Source of the DNA: Pseudomonas abietaniphila
Lineage (GTDB): Bacteria > Pseudomonadota > Gammaproteobacteria > Pseudomonadales > Pseudomonadaceae
DNA: 64,000 nt
Assembly: GCF_900100795.1 (NCBI RefSeq)
Contig: NZ_FNCO01000001.1
Coordinates: 434,001 to 498,000 of the forward strand
Direction: 5' to 3'
A model generated the notes under the pieces. It worked only from the letters and a program-made list of their open reading frames with translations, ran no database searches and was not told where the DNA came from. Shown here piece after piece: positions 11,582 through 20,417 of this stretch. How positions within the stretch are numbered: position 1 is the stretch's first letter; each line of letters opens with the position of its first letter. The position numbers and the translations under genes were made by a program.

Positions 11582-12592
11582 ATGAGTTCTGGCCTGCAAG
11601 GCTCCCTGATGGTGGATATCGCCGGTACCTGGCTGACATCCGAAGACCGTCAGTTTCTGCGTCAGCCCGAAGTGGGCGGCCTGATTATTTTCGCGCGAAA
11701 TATCGAAAGCCCTCGGCAGGTCCGCGAGCTGAGCGCGTCCATTCGCGCCATTCGTCCCGACCTGCTGCTCGCGGTGGATCAGGAGGGCGGTCGCGTTCAG
11801 CGCCTGCGTCAGGGTTTCGTGCGTTTGCCCGCCATGCGTGCGATCGCGGACAACCCGAATGCCGAGTTTCTGGCCGAGCAATGTGGCTGGTTGATGGCCA
11901 CTGAGGTGCTGGCGGTTGGCCTGGACCTGAGCTTTGCGCCGGTCCTGGATCTGGATTACCAACGCAGCGCCGTGGTCGGTAGCCGTTCATTCGAAGGCGA
12001 TCCAGAACGTGCGGCGTTGTTGGCAGGTGCATTTATTCGTGGCATGAACGATGCGGGCATGGCGGCCACCGGCAAGCATTTTCCAGGTCATGGCTGGGCC
12101 GAGGCGGACTCCCATGTGGCCATTCCCAATGACGAGCGCAGCCTGGAAACCATTCGCGCCAACGACCTGGTGCCCTTCGCGCGTTTGAGCAGGCAGTTGG
12201 CGGCCGTGATGCCCGCGCATGTCATCTACCCGCAAGTCGATTCGCAACCCGCAGGCTTTTCGCGCCTTTGGCTGCAAGACATCTTGCGCGGGGAGTTGGG
12301 CTTCGACGGTGTGATCTTCAGTGACGACCTGTCCATGGCCGGTGCTCACGTGGTCGGTGATGCGGCCAGCAGGATCGAAGCGGCTTTGACGGCAGGTTGC
12401 GACATGGGGCTGGTGTGCAACGATCGCTTGGCGGCGGAGCTGGCCTTGAGCGCTGCGCAACGGATGAAGCTCAGCGTACCTGCGCGCCTCGCTCGCATGC
12501 GCGGCCAGGGCCTGGTCACCACCGAATACCGTCAGCATCCTCGCTGGCTGGCGGCGCTGGGCGCTTTGCGCTCCGCTCAACTGATCGATTAA
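11582..12592 (+). CDS. nagZ: NagZ, beta-N-acetylhexosaminidase
   Basis: A 336-residue glycoside hydrolase family 3 enzyme. The family block KHFPGHG lies at 165-171 with His178 as part of the acid/base loop, and the nucleophile is Asp248 in FSDDLSM. NagZ removes GlcNAc from anhydro-muropeptides in the cytoplasm during cell wall recycling and so influences AmpC induction. The ATG at 11582 follows AAGGATCTTCAT. The next gene starts 10 bases after its stop, suggesting an operon. Confidence 0.95.
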   Translation: MSSGLQGSLMVDIAGTWLTSEDRQFLRQPEVGGLIIFARNIESPRQVRELSASIRAIRPDLLLAVDQEGGRVQRLRQGFVRLPAMRAIADNPNAEFLAEQCGWLMATEVLAVGLDLSFAPVLDLDYQRSAVVGSRSFEGDPERAALLAGAFIRGMNDAGMAATGKHFPGHGWAEADSHVAIPNDERSLETIRANDLVPFARLSRQLAAVMPAHVIYPQVDSQPAGFSRLWLQDILRGELGFDGVIFSDDLSMAGAHVVGDAASRIEAALTAGCDMGLVCNDRLAAELALSAAQRMKLSVPARLARMRGQGLVTTEYRQHPRWLAALGALRSAQLID

Positions 12593-13342
<750 letters not shown>

Positions 13343-13356
13343 TCAGGAGGTAACGA

Positions 13357-13379
13357 CAGGCACCGGCAATCGGTGCCTG
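13357..13379 (+). terminator. Hairpin after the thioinosine phosphorylase gene
   Basis: CAGGCACCG-GCAAT-CGGTGCCTG, a strong stem 15 bases after the stop but with no T-run. Confidence 0.5.
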
Positions 13380-13613
13380 CCATCCTGTGCGTTCGCTGTG
13401 AGCGCAGTTGTCTGCCGGGCGTTGATCCGGCTTTAGCATGCCCTCTTTCCTTCGTTGAGCGAAAACTCGCCGATGCTGGCGCGCAGTGCGTTTGCCCGTG
13501 GCGGGCCTGCGGCCGCAGGTGATGTGTCAATGTCGGCCAGACGGTCATGGCTCTCCACCGTCCGGGGGCTATCGTTGGAATTCGGCGTACGCTTATTGGA
13601 TGAGGACAGAGTC

Positions 13614-14333
13614 ATGAACACCAGTGATTTGCTGGAACAACTCTTGCGCGCGAGTCAGGGATCCGCGACGCAGCAACGTACCGATACCGCAGGGCAAGGC
13701 GGTTTGGGTGGTTTGCTCGGTGGTTTGTTGGGCGGCGGTGGATCCGGCGCCGGCGCGGGAGGGCTCGGTGGCCTGCTCGGTGGTTTGTTAGGGGGTGGAG
13801 CCGCGAGCGGCGGTCTTGGGCGAAATGCGCCGGCGCGCCAGGGCGGTACGAATTACGCGATGCTGGCGTCATTGGGGATGATGGCGTTCCAGGCGTACCA
13901 GGCCTGGCAGCGGCAACAGGCCTCAGCGCCACAACAAGCGCCGCGGACGGTGGATCAGTTGGCCGGCCCGGAGGCGGAGGATCACAGTCACGCGATCCTG
14001 CGCGCATTGATTGCCGCCGCGAAAGCGGATGGGGAGATCGATGACCAGGAAAGGGCGATGATCAGCAAAGAAATCGCTCAGCACACGGACGATCCTGGAC
14101 TGCAGCAGTGGCTGGACAATGAGGTCGCCAAACCGCTCGACGCCACCGAGGTCGCGCAGTCAGCGAAAAATGAGCCGGGCATGGCGGCAGAAATGTACCT
14201 GGCAAGCGTCCTGCTGGTGGACGATCAACAGGACGCCGAGCGTCATTATCTGGATGAGTTGGCCGCTGCGTTACAGATAGACCCGCAACTGCAGGTCCAT
14301 CTTGAGCAACAGGCCAAGGGGACTGCAGCCTGA
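13614..14333 (+). CDS. DUF533 (YebE/TerB-like) protein with Gly-Leu repeats
   Basis: A 239-residue protein. Residues about 28-70 are low complexity: GLGGLLGGLLGGG occurs twice, separated by a Gly/Ser/Ala spacer. A hydrophobic stretch follows (AMLASLGMMAFQAYQAW). The C-terminal 120 residues form a TerB-like helical domain (ILRALIAAAKADGEIDDQER...), the DUF533 family, of unknown function. The ATG at 13614 follows TGAGGACAGAGTC; the upstream open frame has no start context. It is convergent with the envelope lipoprotein gene at 14343. Confidence 0.85.
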   Translation: MNTSDLLEQLLRASQGSATQQRTDTAGQGGLGGLLGGLLGGGGSGAGAGGLGGLLGGLLGGGAASGGLGRNAPARQGGTNYAMLASLGMMAFQAYQAWQRQQASAPQQAPRTVDQLAGPEAEDHSHAILRALIAAAKADGEIDDQERAMISKEIAQHTDDPGLQQWLDNEVAKPLDATEVAQSAKNEPGMAAEMYLASVLLVDDQQDAERHYLDELAAALQIDPQLQVHLEQQAKGTAA

Positions 14334-14342
14334 GGGTTCGCC

Positions 14343-14555
14343 TTAGATTCTGCGCCAGTGGCCCGGCACCCACAGCCATTGGTTACCGCCCCATCGATAG
14401 TGTCCGCCAACCCATTGCGCCCCGGGGGCGGGCATGACCGGAACCACTTCGACAGGCGGTGGTGGTCGGCGTGGATGAGGGCGTTCGATAACGCAACCTG
14501 ACAACGAGATCGTCACCGCCGTGGCGATCAATACAGCCTTGGTGATTCGCAGCAT
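14343..14555 (-). CDS. YXWXGXW-repeat small lipoprotein
   Basis: A 70-residue lipoprotein: MLRITKAVLIATAVTISLSGC is a signal peptide with lipobox LSGC. A Pro-rich stretch (PHPRRPPPPVEVVP) and a short Trp/Gly motif follow (GAQWVGGHYRWGGNQWLWVPGHW). The ATG at 14555 has AAGGATTACTT before it. It is a relative of the protein at 16260-16580, with which it shares an upstream promoter-like motif. It lies just downstream of the sigma/anti-sigma/sensor operon on the same strand and is probably an outer-envelope target of that sigma factor. Confidence 0.78.
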   Translation of the reverse strand: MLRITKAVLIATAVTISLSGCVIERPHPRRPPPPVEVVPVMPAPGAQWVGGHYRWGGNQWLWVPGHWRRI

Positions 14556-14602
14556 AAGTAATCCTTGTTTCATCCTGCCTCGGCCAGAGGGATGAGGCGT
14601 AC

Positions 14603-14637
14603 AAGGGTTTAACGCGGCTGTGGGCAAAATCCGTCGC
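14603..14637 (-). promoter_or_regulatory. Putative ECF sigma promoter A
   Basis: On the minus strand, GCGACGGA, then 14 bases, then GCGTTAAACCC. The same two blocks at the same spacing occur at 16621-16655 before a related gene, while the 14-base spacers differ. Predicted start is about 45 bases before the ATG at 14555. Confidence 0.6.
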
Positions 14638-14643
14638 CCACGT

Positions 14644-15117
14644 TCAGTCGTTCATCACCTTTGGGGTGTTATTGTGGCGGCGCGAGGCGATCGCTTCGGC
14701 CAGCGTCTTTCGCTCATCCGCAGGCAGGCTGGCGGCAAAATCCGCCAGCGTGGCATCGACCCGTGTGCGTAAGGTGATGTCAGCGGTGCGCGCGCGGTCC
14801 AGGTCGACGTCCAGCGCATCGCGATCCAGCGTCGGGGCTTGGAGGCGATGAATGACGTCCAGATGCGCCTGACGACTGGCAACGATCAGCGGCTTATTTT
14901 TCAAGCGGGTTTCACGCAGCATTCGCCGCAGTTGATGCCGCTGCGCCTCGGGCAGTTGCGCGAGTGTCTGGCGTAAGCCGTGCTGCACCACCGTTCCTGT
15001 CGTGCGCTGATGGCTGGACCATTGATAAAGCCCGCCGACCACGCCCCCGATGAGGAAGACATTGAGCAGCAGCGACGCCACCAGCAGGGTTTTCAAGCGC
15101 TTGGACGATTGAATCAT
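14644..15117 (-). CDS. Periplasmic metal-sensor-like protein (CnrX/ZraP type)
   Basis: A 157-residue protein with one N-terminal membrane segment (LLVASLLLNVFLIGGVVGGLY) and a helical periplasmic domain. This domain has LPEAQRHQLRRMLRETR and a later LPADERKTLAEAI repeat, the LTxxQ-like pattern of heavy-metal resistance/periplasmic sensor proteins. Its start overlaps the anti-sigma stop by four bases (ATGA). I infer that it senses an envelope or metal signal for the anti-sigma factor; the ligand is unknown and conserved metal-binding His/Met clusters are not obvious. Confidence 0.72.
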   Translation of the reverse strand: MIQSSKRLKTLLVASLLLNVFLIGGVVGGLYQWSSHQRTTGTVVQHGLRQTLAQLPEAQRHQLRRMLRETRLKNKPLIVASRQAHLDVIHRLQAPTLDRDALDVDLDRARTADITLRTRVDATLADFAASLPADERKTLAEAIASRRHNNTPKVMND

Positions 15118-15548
15118 TGCTCGCTCTCCTCGGCATCCAGGCTCAGCATCAGGTCGGCATCGCCATGATCGAAAATGCTTGGAAGCACATCGGGCGTGCC
15201 GGTCAGCGGCAGGCTGAGGGAGGCCACCAGCATGCCGGCAGCGATGCCCGCCACGCCCGCGCCGACGAAGCCGAGACGCGGCAGCCAGTTTGAAAAACGC
15301 GACCGCAAAGCGGGGCGCTCGACTGCAAATGCCGAGGCGACGACCTGTTGAATCAGCCGTACATCCGGTTGTGCCGCCTGATGGGTATCCAGTCGCTGAT
15401 CGAGCCAGGCCGCCTGGTCCAGTGCGCCAAGCACGCGTGTATTACCGCTCGCGATCAGATTGCGTGCGTCTTCGCGTTCGGCTTCGGGCCAGTGTTTGAG
15501 GTCGGCGCCGTAGGCATCGGCCAGATGGGCAAAACGTTCGGGCGTCAT
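15114..15548 (-). CDS. Membrane anti-sigma factor
   Basis: A 144-residue protein. The N-terminal cytoplasmic part (about 1-85) begins MTPERFAHLADAYGADLKHWP and is the expected sigma-binding region. One membrane helix follows (LGFVGAGVAGIAAGMLVASLSL) and then a short periplasmic tail. I see no zinc-binding HxxxCxxC motif, so it is not a classical ZAS-type anti-sigma factor. It overlaps the sigma gene upstream (ATGA) and the sensor gene downstream, giving translational coupling and fixed stoichiometry. Confidence 0.75.
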   Translation of the reverse strand: MTPERFAHLADAYGADLKHWPEAEREDARNLIASGNTRVLGALDQAAWLDQRLDTHQAAQPDVRLIQQVVASAFAVERPALRSRFSNWLPRLGFVGAGVAGIAAGMLVASLSLPLTGTPDVLPSIFDHGDADLMLSLDAEESEQ

Positions 15549-16255
15549 CGCTTTCCTCTCCCTGGTGTGACCGTTCCGGCTGATTCGACGCGGTCCGATT
15601 CAGCTAAATAGCGGCGCAGGTTTCGCCTTGCTCGCGAGAGCAGGCTTTCCAGTGCCTCGACACTGACCTCCATGAGCGCCGCCGCTTCGATGTTCGACAG
15701 CTCCTGGTAGTACTGCAGCACGATGGCCTCACGTTGACGTTCCGGCAATGCGGCCAGCGCCGCGGCCAACTGTGTGCTTTGCGTCTGATCCTGTAACTGC
15801 TCTTCGGGCGACGGCGAGCTGTCGATCGCTTCGATCAGCTGTTCGTCTTCCAGGGCGACGGCATTCAGCGGCCGCTCTCGGCGACTGCGCAAGCGGTCGT
15901 AACACAGGTTCAGCGCTACGCGGTGCAGCCACGTATCGAATCGGGCTTGGCCACTGCGCCAACTGGACGCGTTTTTCCAGACCCGCAGAAAACTTTCCTG
16001 GGCGATGTCACGCGCTTCTTCGGCGTCGCCCAACAATCTGCTGGCCAGCGCGAGCAAGCGGGGCAACTTGCGCGACACCATTTCTTTTACGGCCTCCGGG
16101 TCGTTGTTGCCGACGCGGGCCAACAATTCGATGTCCGGATCAGTGTCTTTCAATAGGGCGTGTCTCGGTCCGGTCACTGGGCAGCCAGATCCGATTGAGG
16201 GCTGGCGGGAAAGTGGGCTGAAATATCCTGTAACTACAGACCACAATCCCGCCAT
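15545..16255 (-). CDS. ECF-type RNA polymerase sigma factor
   Basis: Up to 236 residues. Region 2 is DPDIELLARVGNNDPEAVKEMV...RLLGDAEEARDIAQESFLRVW, followed by FDTWLHRVALNLCYDRLR. Region 4 is LAALPERQREAIVLQYYQELSNIEAAALMEVSVEALESLLSRARRNLRRYL. The start is uncertain: the ATG at 16255 adds an atypical N-terminus of about 35 residues, and a GTG at 16177 or TTG at 16150 would be closer to the family length; none has a strong ribosome binding site. It lies five bases after the YXWXGXW gene, so both are probably transcribed from promoter B. I infer autoregulation. Confidence 0.88.
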   Translation of the reverse strand: MAGLWSVVTGYFSPLSRQPSIGSGCPVTGPRHALLKDTDPDIELLARVGNNDPEAVKEMVSRKLPRLLALASRLLGDAEEARDIAQESFLRVWKNASSWRSGQARFDTWLHRVALNLCYDRLRSRRERPLNAVALEDEQLIEAIDSSPSPEEQLQDQTQSTQLAAALAALPERQREAIVLQYYQELSNIEAAALMEVSVEALESLLSRARRNLRRYLAESDRVESAGTVTPGRGKR

Positions 16256-16259
16256 TGGT

Positions 16260-16580
16260 TCAGCGCACCCAGCGACCTTCTATCCAGTACCAGTTAGGAC
16301 CTCGCGCCTCCCAGTGTCCGGGCTCCCAGCGGGCATTACGCCGCACCGGCTGCCAGTGACCCGGAACCCAGGCATAACCCCGGCCTTGCCAGCGCCAGTG
16401 TCCACGGTCCCATGCATAACCGGGACGAGCGCCCGGGATGGGCTCCATGCGCACGGGTGGAGGGGCTTGCTGAATGATGACCTCGGTCCTTGCATAGACC
16501 GGTGTGCTGGCCAACGCCGCGAAGGCCAGCGGGATGATCAGGGCATAGCGTAATTTCGCCAGAGATGGTGGGACTCTCAT
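16260..16580 (-). CDS. YXWXGXW-repeat secreted protein
   Basis: A 106-residue protein with signal peptide [18 protein letters not shown]...STPVYA. It is followed by four Trp/Gly/His units: [38 protein letters not shown] and [11 protein letters not shown]. This is the YXWXGXW repeat family, of unknown function and found in envelope proteins. The ATG at 16580 has AGGAGTTGTC before it; the longer frame to 16880 is not typical. It is the first gene of the sigma operon, which suggests that it belongs to the response itself. Confidence 0.8.
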   Translation of the reverse strand: MRVPPSLAKLRYALIIPLAFAALASTPVYARTEVIIQQAPPPVRMEPIPGARPGYAWDRGHWRWQGRGYAWVPGHWQPVRRNARWEPGHWEARGPNWYWIEGRWVR

Positions 16581-16620
16581 GACAACTCCTTGATGCCTGC
16601 ACGCGAAAGTGAGTGCAGCT

Positions 16621-16655
16621 AAGGGTTTAACGCAGGACGCGCCGATGTCCGTCGC
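16621..16655 (-). promoter_or_regulatory. Putative ECF sigma promoter B
   Basis: GCGACGGA-N14-GCGTTAAACCC on the minus strand, the same blocks and spacing as site A. Predicted start is about 38 bases before the ATG at 16580. Confidence 0.6.
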
Positions 16656-16696
16656 GGGAAACGCCATTTTTTTTAAAAAAAAAGGGTGCGTTCGTA

Positions 16697-16727
16697 ACGA
16701 CGGATGCTGTCGGGTTGTTCCGTTCAA
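16697..16727 (+). promoter_or_regulatory. Putative ECF sigma promoter C (divergent)
   Basis: On the plus strand, ACGACGGA, 16 bases, then CGTTCAA. It resembles sites A and B (CGACGGA, then CGTTAAA) with the -10 block one base further away. It precedes the small lipoprotein gene at 16797. Confidence 0.4.
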
Positions 16728-16796
16728 TGGATAACGCTGACGCCGGCGGGTCCCGTTGGCTGACAGCCGCCCGCGATCTATGAGAGGAAAATGTCC

Positions 16797-16916
16797 ATGT
16801 CCCGATCCCTGAAACTGCTCGCCCTCTGCGCCCTTATTCTGAGCCTCGGAGGCTGTATCATCCTGCCGGGTCATCGCCATTGCTGTTGGCGCTATGACGC
16901 GGTCGAGAGTCGTTGA
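16797..16916 (+). CDS. Small lipoprotein (39 residues)
   Basis: A very short gene: signal peptide [20 protein letters not shown] with lipobox LGGC, followed by only about 20 mature residues rich in Cys, His and Trp ([10 protein letters not shown]). I chose the second ATG (16797) because GAGAGG is nine bases upstream; the first ATG at 16791 is too close. It is divergent from the sigma operon and has a similar promoter-like motif, so it may be part of the same response. The His/Cys-rich tail could bind metal; this is inference. Confidence 0.65.
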   Translation: MSRSLKLLALCALILSLGGCIILPGHRHCCWRYDAVESR

Positions 16917-16935
16917 CGTTTGACGTTGATTGCGC

Positions 16936-16956
16936 AGCCGGGCTGATCGCCCGGCT
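16936..16956. terminator. Hairpin between small lipoprotein and puuB-like gene
   Basis: AGCCGGGC-TGATC-GCCCGGCT between convergent genes. The plus side continues CCCGTTTC. There is no strong T-run on either side. Confidence 0.6.
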
Positions 16957-16970
16957 CCCGTTTCAGGGTC

Positions 16971-18254
16971 TCAGCGCAGCCGTTCAAGCATCTGGTAGTA
17001 CCACATACCCGCCGCCAGCATTGGGTTGCCGAGGACATCGCCCATCGGCACGCGAATGTGCTGGCACGCGGCAAACGTGTCGAATTGCTCCAGATGGCCT
17101 GTGATCGCCCGGCTCATGATCTCGCCCATGATATGGGTGGTCGCGATGCCGTGCCCCGAGTAACCCTGGCAGTACCAGACGTTGTCCGACAGCTTGCCGA
17201 GCTGCGGGATCCGGTTGATCACGATGCCCATCGCGCAACTCCACTGATAGTCGATGGCCACGCCTTTCAGGGCCGGGAACGTGCGTTCGATGCACGGGCG
17301 CAGTTCAGCGGCGATGTCCCGTGAATCCTTGCCGCTGTAGTTGGCACCGCCCCCGAACAATAGCCTTCCGTCGGCCGTCATCCGGTAGTAGTCGAGCACG
17401 AAACGGCAGTCGTACACCGCGAGGTTTTCCGGGTTGAGCTCGGTCGCGAGCGTGCCCAGAGGGGCGGTGGTCACGATGCCGCCCATGGCCGGAAAGATCT
17501 TGCCCTTGAGTTTTCCGGGCTCCAGGCGGTGGTAGACGTCGCCTGCCAGCATCACCTGTTTCGCGTCGATGCGCCCGTGGGCCGTGATGACAGCGGGCCG
17601 GTCACCGTGAACGATCTGCACGACTTCGCTGTTCTCGAAGATCAGTGCGCCCAGTCCTTCTGCTGCCCGGGCTTCGCCAATGCACAGGTTGAGCGGGTGC
17701 AGGTGCAGGTTGCGGGTGTTCTTGATCGCGCCGTAGTAAAGGTCGGTTTGCAGGATGTCCCGCACCTGGCTGCGGTCGAGCAGGGTGACCTCGTCCCCCA
17801 TGCCTCGACGCACCGCTTCGTCATGGTCGTGCTTGAGGCCGTTCATGTGGCCGGGTTTGTAGGCAGCGTGGAGGTGGCCGTGTCGCAGGTCGCAGGCGAT
17901 GGCGTATTTTTCGACGCGACGGCGAATGATCTCGTGTCCCCGCCAGCGCAGTTGCCAGATGAAGTCGTCGACGTCGTTGCCCAGGGTTTTGCGCATCTGC
18001 TTGCGCATGGCGTCGTCGCCCGAGAGGCTGCCGGTCACCTGTCCTCCATTGCGTCCCGTCGCTCCCCAGCCGATCTTGTGGCTTTCGACAATAGCGACCT
18101 TCAGGCCTTGCTCCGCCAGTTCCACCGCCGTGGCGACCCCGGTGAAACCGCCGCCGATGATCACCACGTCGACCTGATGCTGGCCGTGCAGCGTCGGGTA
18201 GTCCGTTTCCTGATTCAGGGTTGCGGTGTAGTAGGAATTACTTCGTGCTGTCAT
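16971..18254 (-). CDS. puuB: Gamma-glutamylputrescine oxidase (PuuB-like, DAO family)
   Basis: A 427-residue FAD oxidase. The dinucleotide-binding motif VDVVIIGGGFTGVATAVELAEQG starts near residue 28, followed by GWGATGRNGGQVTGSL, typical of the PuuB/OrdL group. The C-terminal FAD block is QGYSGHGIATTHIMGE. It oxidises gamma-glutamylputrescine to the aldehyde with release of H2O2. The gene starts 31 bases after the synthetase gene, so the two act as a pair. No aldehyde dehydrogenase or hydrolase of the pathway is adjacent. Confidence 0.85.
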   Translation of the reverse strand: MTARSNSYYTATLNQETDYPTLHGQHQVDVVIIGGGFTGVATAVELAEQGLKVAIVESHKIGWGATGRNGGQVTGSLSGDDAMRKQMRKTLGNDVDDFIWQLRWRGHEIIRRRVEKYAIACDLRHGHLHAAYKPGHMNGLKHDHDEAVRRGMGDEVTLLDRSQVRDILQTDLYYGAIKNTRNLHLHPLNLCIGEARAAEGLGALIFENSEVVQIVHGDRPAVITAHGRIDAKQVMLAGDVYHRLEPGKLKGKIFPAMGGIVTTAPLGTLATELNPENLAVYDCRFVLDYYRMTADGRLLFGGGANYSGKDSRDIAAELRPCIERTFPALKGVAIDYQWSCAMGIVINRIPQLGKLSDNVWYCQGYSGHGIATTHIMGEIMSRAITGHLEQFDTFAACQHIRVPMGDVLGNPMLAAGMWYYQMLERLR

Positions 18255-18285
18255 GTCCGATACTCGTCAGAAGTGGGTTCAATGG

Positions 18286-19650
18286 TCAGGCTTGCGTCAG
18301 GTACCAACGCCAGTCCTGTTCTCCCACCTCGGCCATGAACTGCCGGTATTCCGCGCGCTTGACGGCCAGGTACACCCCCAGGAATTCCGTTCCCAGCGCA
18401 TCGCGGGCCCATGCCGAGTTTTCCAGTGCGGTCAGCGAGGTCAACCAGTCAGTGGGCAGCAGGCGCGTGGCTTGCGCGTAGCCGTTGCCCTCGACGGGTG
18501 CGCCTGGGTCGATGCTGTGTGTGATGCCGCGATGGATGCCCGCGAGGATCGCAGCCGCCGCCAGATACGGGTTGGCGTCGGCGCCGCAGATACGGTGTTC
18601 GATGTGCCGGGTGTGCGCCGGTCCACCCGGCACGCGCAGGCTGACGGTGCGGTTATCCACGCCCCATGTCGGCGCGAGCGGCGCGTAGCTGTTGGCCTGA
18701 AAGCGACGATAGGAATTGGCGTTCGGACAGAACAGCAGCAACGAGTCGAGCAGCGACTCGAGCATTCCCCCAACGGCGTAGCGCAGCAGTGGCGTGCCCG
18801 CCGGATCTTGCGACGCAAACAGATTGTGGCCCTCTGCGTCGGCGATGCTGACGTGCATGTGCATACCGGTGCCGGCGAGGTCGTCGAACGGCTTGGCCAT
18901 GAACGTGGCCTGCATGCCGTGCGTGTGCGCGACGGCCTTGACCAGGCGTTTGTAGCGCACGGCCTGATCCATGGCTTCAAGGGCGTCGCCGTGTTCCAGG
19001 GTGATTTCCACTTGCCCGGGCGCGTATTCGGAGATCGCCGTGCGCGCGGGAATGCCGTGCAGCTTGCAGGCGGCATAGAGGTCGGCAAGGAAGGGTTCGA
19101 TCTGTTCCAGTTCTCGCAGTCCGTAGACTTGCGTGTGGCGAGGGCGGGAGCCGTCGGCGTCCAGCGCGGGTTGCGGACGACCATTGGCGTCGCGTTTGGC
19201 ATCGAGCAGATAAAACTCGAGCTCGCAGGCCATGACCGGGTAATAGCCGTCGGCGTTCAAGCGCTCGATGACCTTGATCAGCAGGTGACGAGGATCGGCG
19301 ATGCTGGCTGGCACACCCTCGGTCGGGTGCATGCTGACCTGTACTGCGGCGGTTGGAATCTGCCGCCACGGCAGGCGCACCAGGCTGCCCTCCAGCGGGT
19401 AGGCGCGGCAATCGATGTCACCCACGTCCCAGACCAGTCCTGAGTTCTCGACATCGTCGCCTTGCAGCGTCAGGCCCAGAATCGTACTCGGCAACGGCCG
19501 TCCATTTTCATAAACAGCGATCAGCTCATCGCGGTGCAACAGCTTGCCGCGCGGTACGCCGTTAGCATCGAGGATGAACAGTTCGAACATCTCGATATCG
19601 GGGTGTTGAGTGAGAAAACGCTGGGCATGTTCAACGGGTGCAAATTTCAT
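18286..19650 (-). CDS. puuA: Gamma-glutamylputrescine synthetase (PuuA/PauA, glutamine synthetase family)
   Basis: A 454-residue glutamine-synthetase-like enzyme. The N-terminal domain starts MKFAPVEHAQRFLTQHPDIEMFELFILD. The catalytic domain has ACELEFYLLD (metal-binding Glu), EYAPGQVEITL, GTGMHMHVSI and ANPYLAAAAILAGI. This subgroup couples glutamate to putrescine or other amines with ATP. Pairing with a PuuB-like oxidase supports putrescine, but Pseudomonas carries several PauA paralogues with different polyamines. The ATG at 19650 follows GCGAGAGACCC; the frame to 19923 is non-coding. Confidence 0.86.
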   Translation of the reverse strand: MKFAPVEHAQRFLTQHPDIEMFELFILDANGVPRGKLLHRDELIAVYENGRPLPSTILGLTLQGDDVENSGLVWDVGDIDCRAYPLEGSLVRLPWRQIPTAAVQVSMHPTEGVPASIADPRHLLIKVIERLNADGYYPVMACELEFYLLDAKRDANGRPQPALDADGSRPRHTQVYGLRELEQIEPFLADLYAACKLHGIPARTAISEYAPGQVEITLEHGDALEAMDQAVRYKRLVKAVAHTHGMQATFMAKPFDDLAGTGMHMHVSIADAEGHNLFASQDPAGTPLLRYAVGGMLESLLDSLLLFCPNANSYRRFQANSYAPLAPTWGVDNRTVSLRVPGGPAHTRHIEHRICGADANPYLAAAAILAGIHRGITHSIDPGAPVEGNGYAQATRLLPTDWLTSLTALENSAWARDALGTEFLGVYLAVKRAEYRQFMAEVGEQDWRWYLTQA

Positions 19651-20417
19651 GGGTCTCTCGCTTGCGCCGCATGGGCGCGCAGGATCAGGCCACGTGACAA
19701 CGCCAAGCGTGCAGGCGCGAGGTCGTGGTGGCAGGCGTACTGAAAGGGGAAAAGCGAACGGACTTGGCGCGATTGTCGAGGCGCGCTCAAGCGAGAGACG
19801 AGGTATCCGGCGGACGGGCAGAGTGCCGTACTTTGGAACGGCGCAAGGCCATGGGGAGGTTGGTGATTCGCATGACCTGTCGGGGTCCGATTCAATGAAT
19901 GTTCGACAGCAGCATTGCTGCAACGCTGGAAGTTAATAGACCTGTTCAGGCCAACTTGCAAGTATCGGGTGAGTTCTTTGCAGGCCAACGCGGGCGTCGA
20001 GGCGGTGGAGCAGAGGCACCTTTTGACCCGTTTTCTGGCGAGGGGCTACGCTGGGTAGTCCTTGAAAGTCAACGGGATATCGTTCAAAAAGTTGTCCACG
20101 GAAAGCGTGAATATCTCTGTGGATAACTGGCTGCAAGCCATTAAAAACAAGGGCTGACTCGTAATGATCGTTTAATGATCAGTTCCTTCAATGGCACCGA
20201 TGCAGTGCGCCAATTGTCAGAAATCCATTCAGTGGCGGGGCTGGGTAAAAGCCGTGGGAAGAGCGTCCATGACCGGCTGCAAAAGGTCACTCAGCATGGA
20301 TGGAGCATAACGGCTGCGCTCGCGAGGAAGTTCGCTCTCGCAGGTTTGCAGCAGACCCGCAGATGCTGTCGAGGAGAGGGCAGAGCACAGCGCTCTGCCC
20401 AAGGCTGAGCCCTCGTC
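19651..20417. other. Gene-free 767-base interval upstream of puuA
   Basis: I see no convincing gene. It presumably holds the puuA promoter at its left end. Features seen: TTGTCCACG (20092-20100) and TGTGGATAA (20118-20126), the second being a perfect reverse-complement DnaA box; two direct TAATGATC copies 11 bases apart (20162-20180); and a degenerate REP-like stretch near 20310-20345. Confidence 0.5.
20378..20400 (-). terminator. Hairpin downstream of the DUF6555 gene
   Basis: GGGCAGAGC-ACAGC-GCTCTGCCC just beyond the stop at 20418. On the minus strand it is followed by TCTCCTC, a poor T-run. Confidence 0.55.

Noticed and set aside
19651..19923. N-terminal extension of the glutamylputrescine synthetase
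   Set aside because: The added residues are Pro/Arg/Ser-rich and unlike the family; the ATG at 19650 has a ribosome binding site and a family N-terminus.
20175..20408. 77-codon plus-strand open frame in the gene-free stretch
   Set aside because: No ribosome binding site and no similarity to known proteins; it overlaps the hairpin at 20378-20400.
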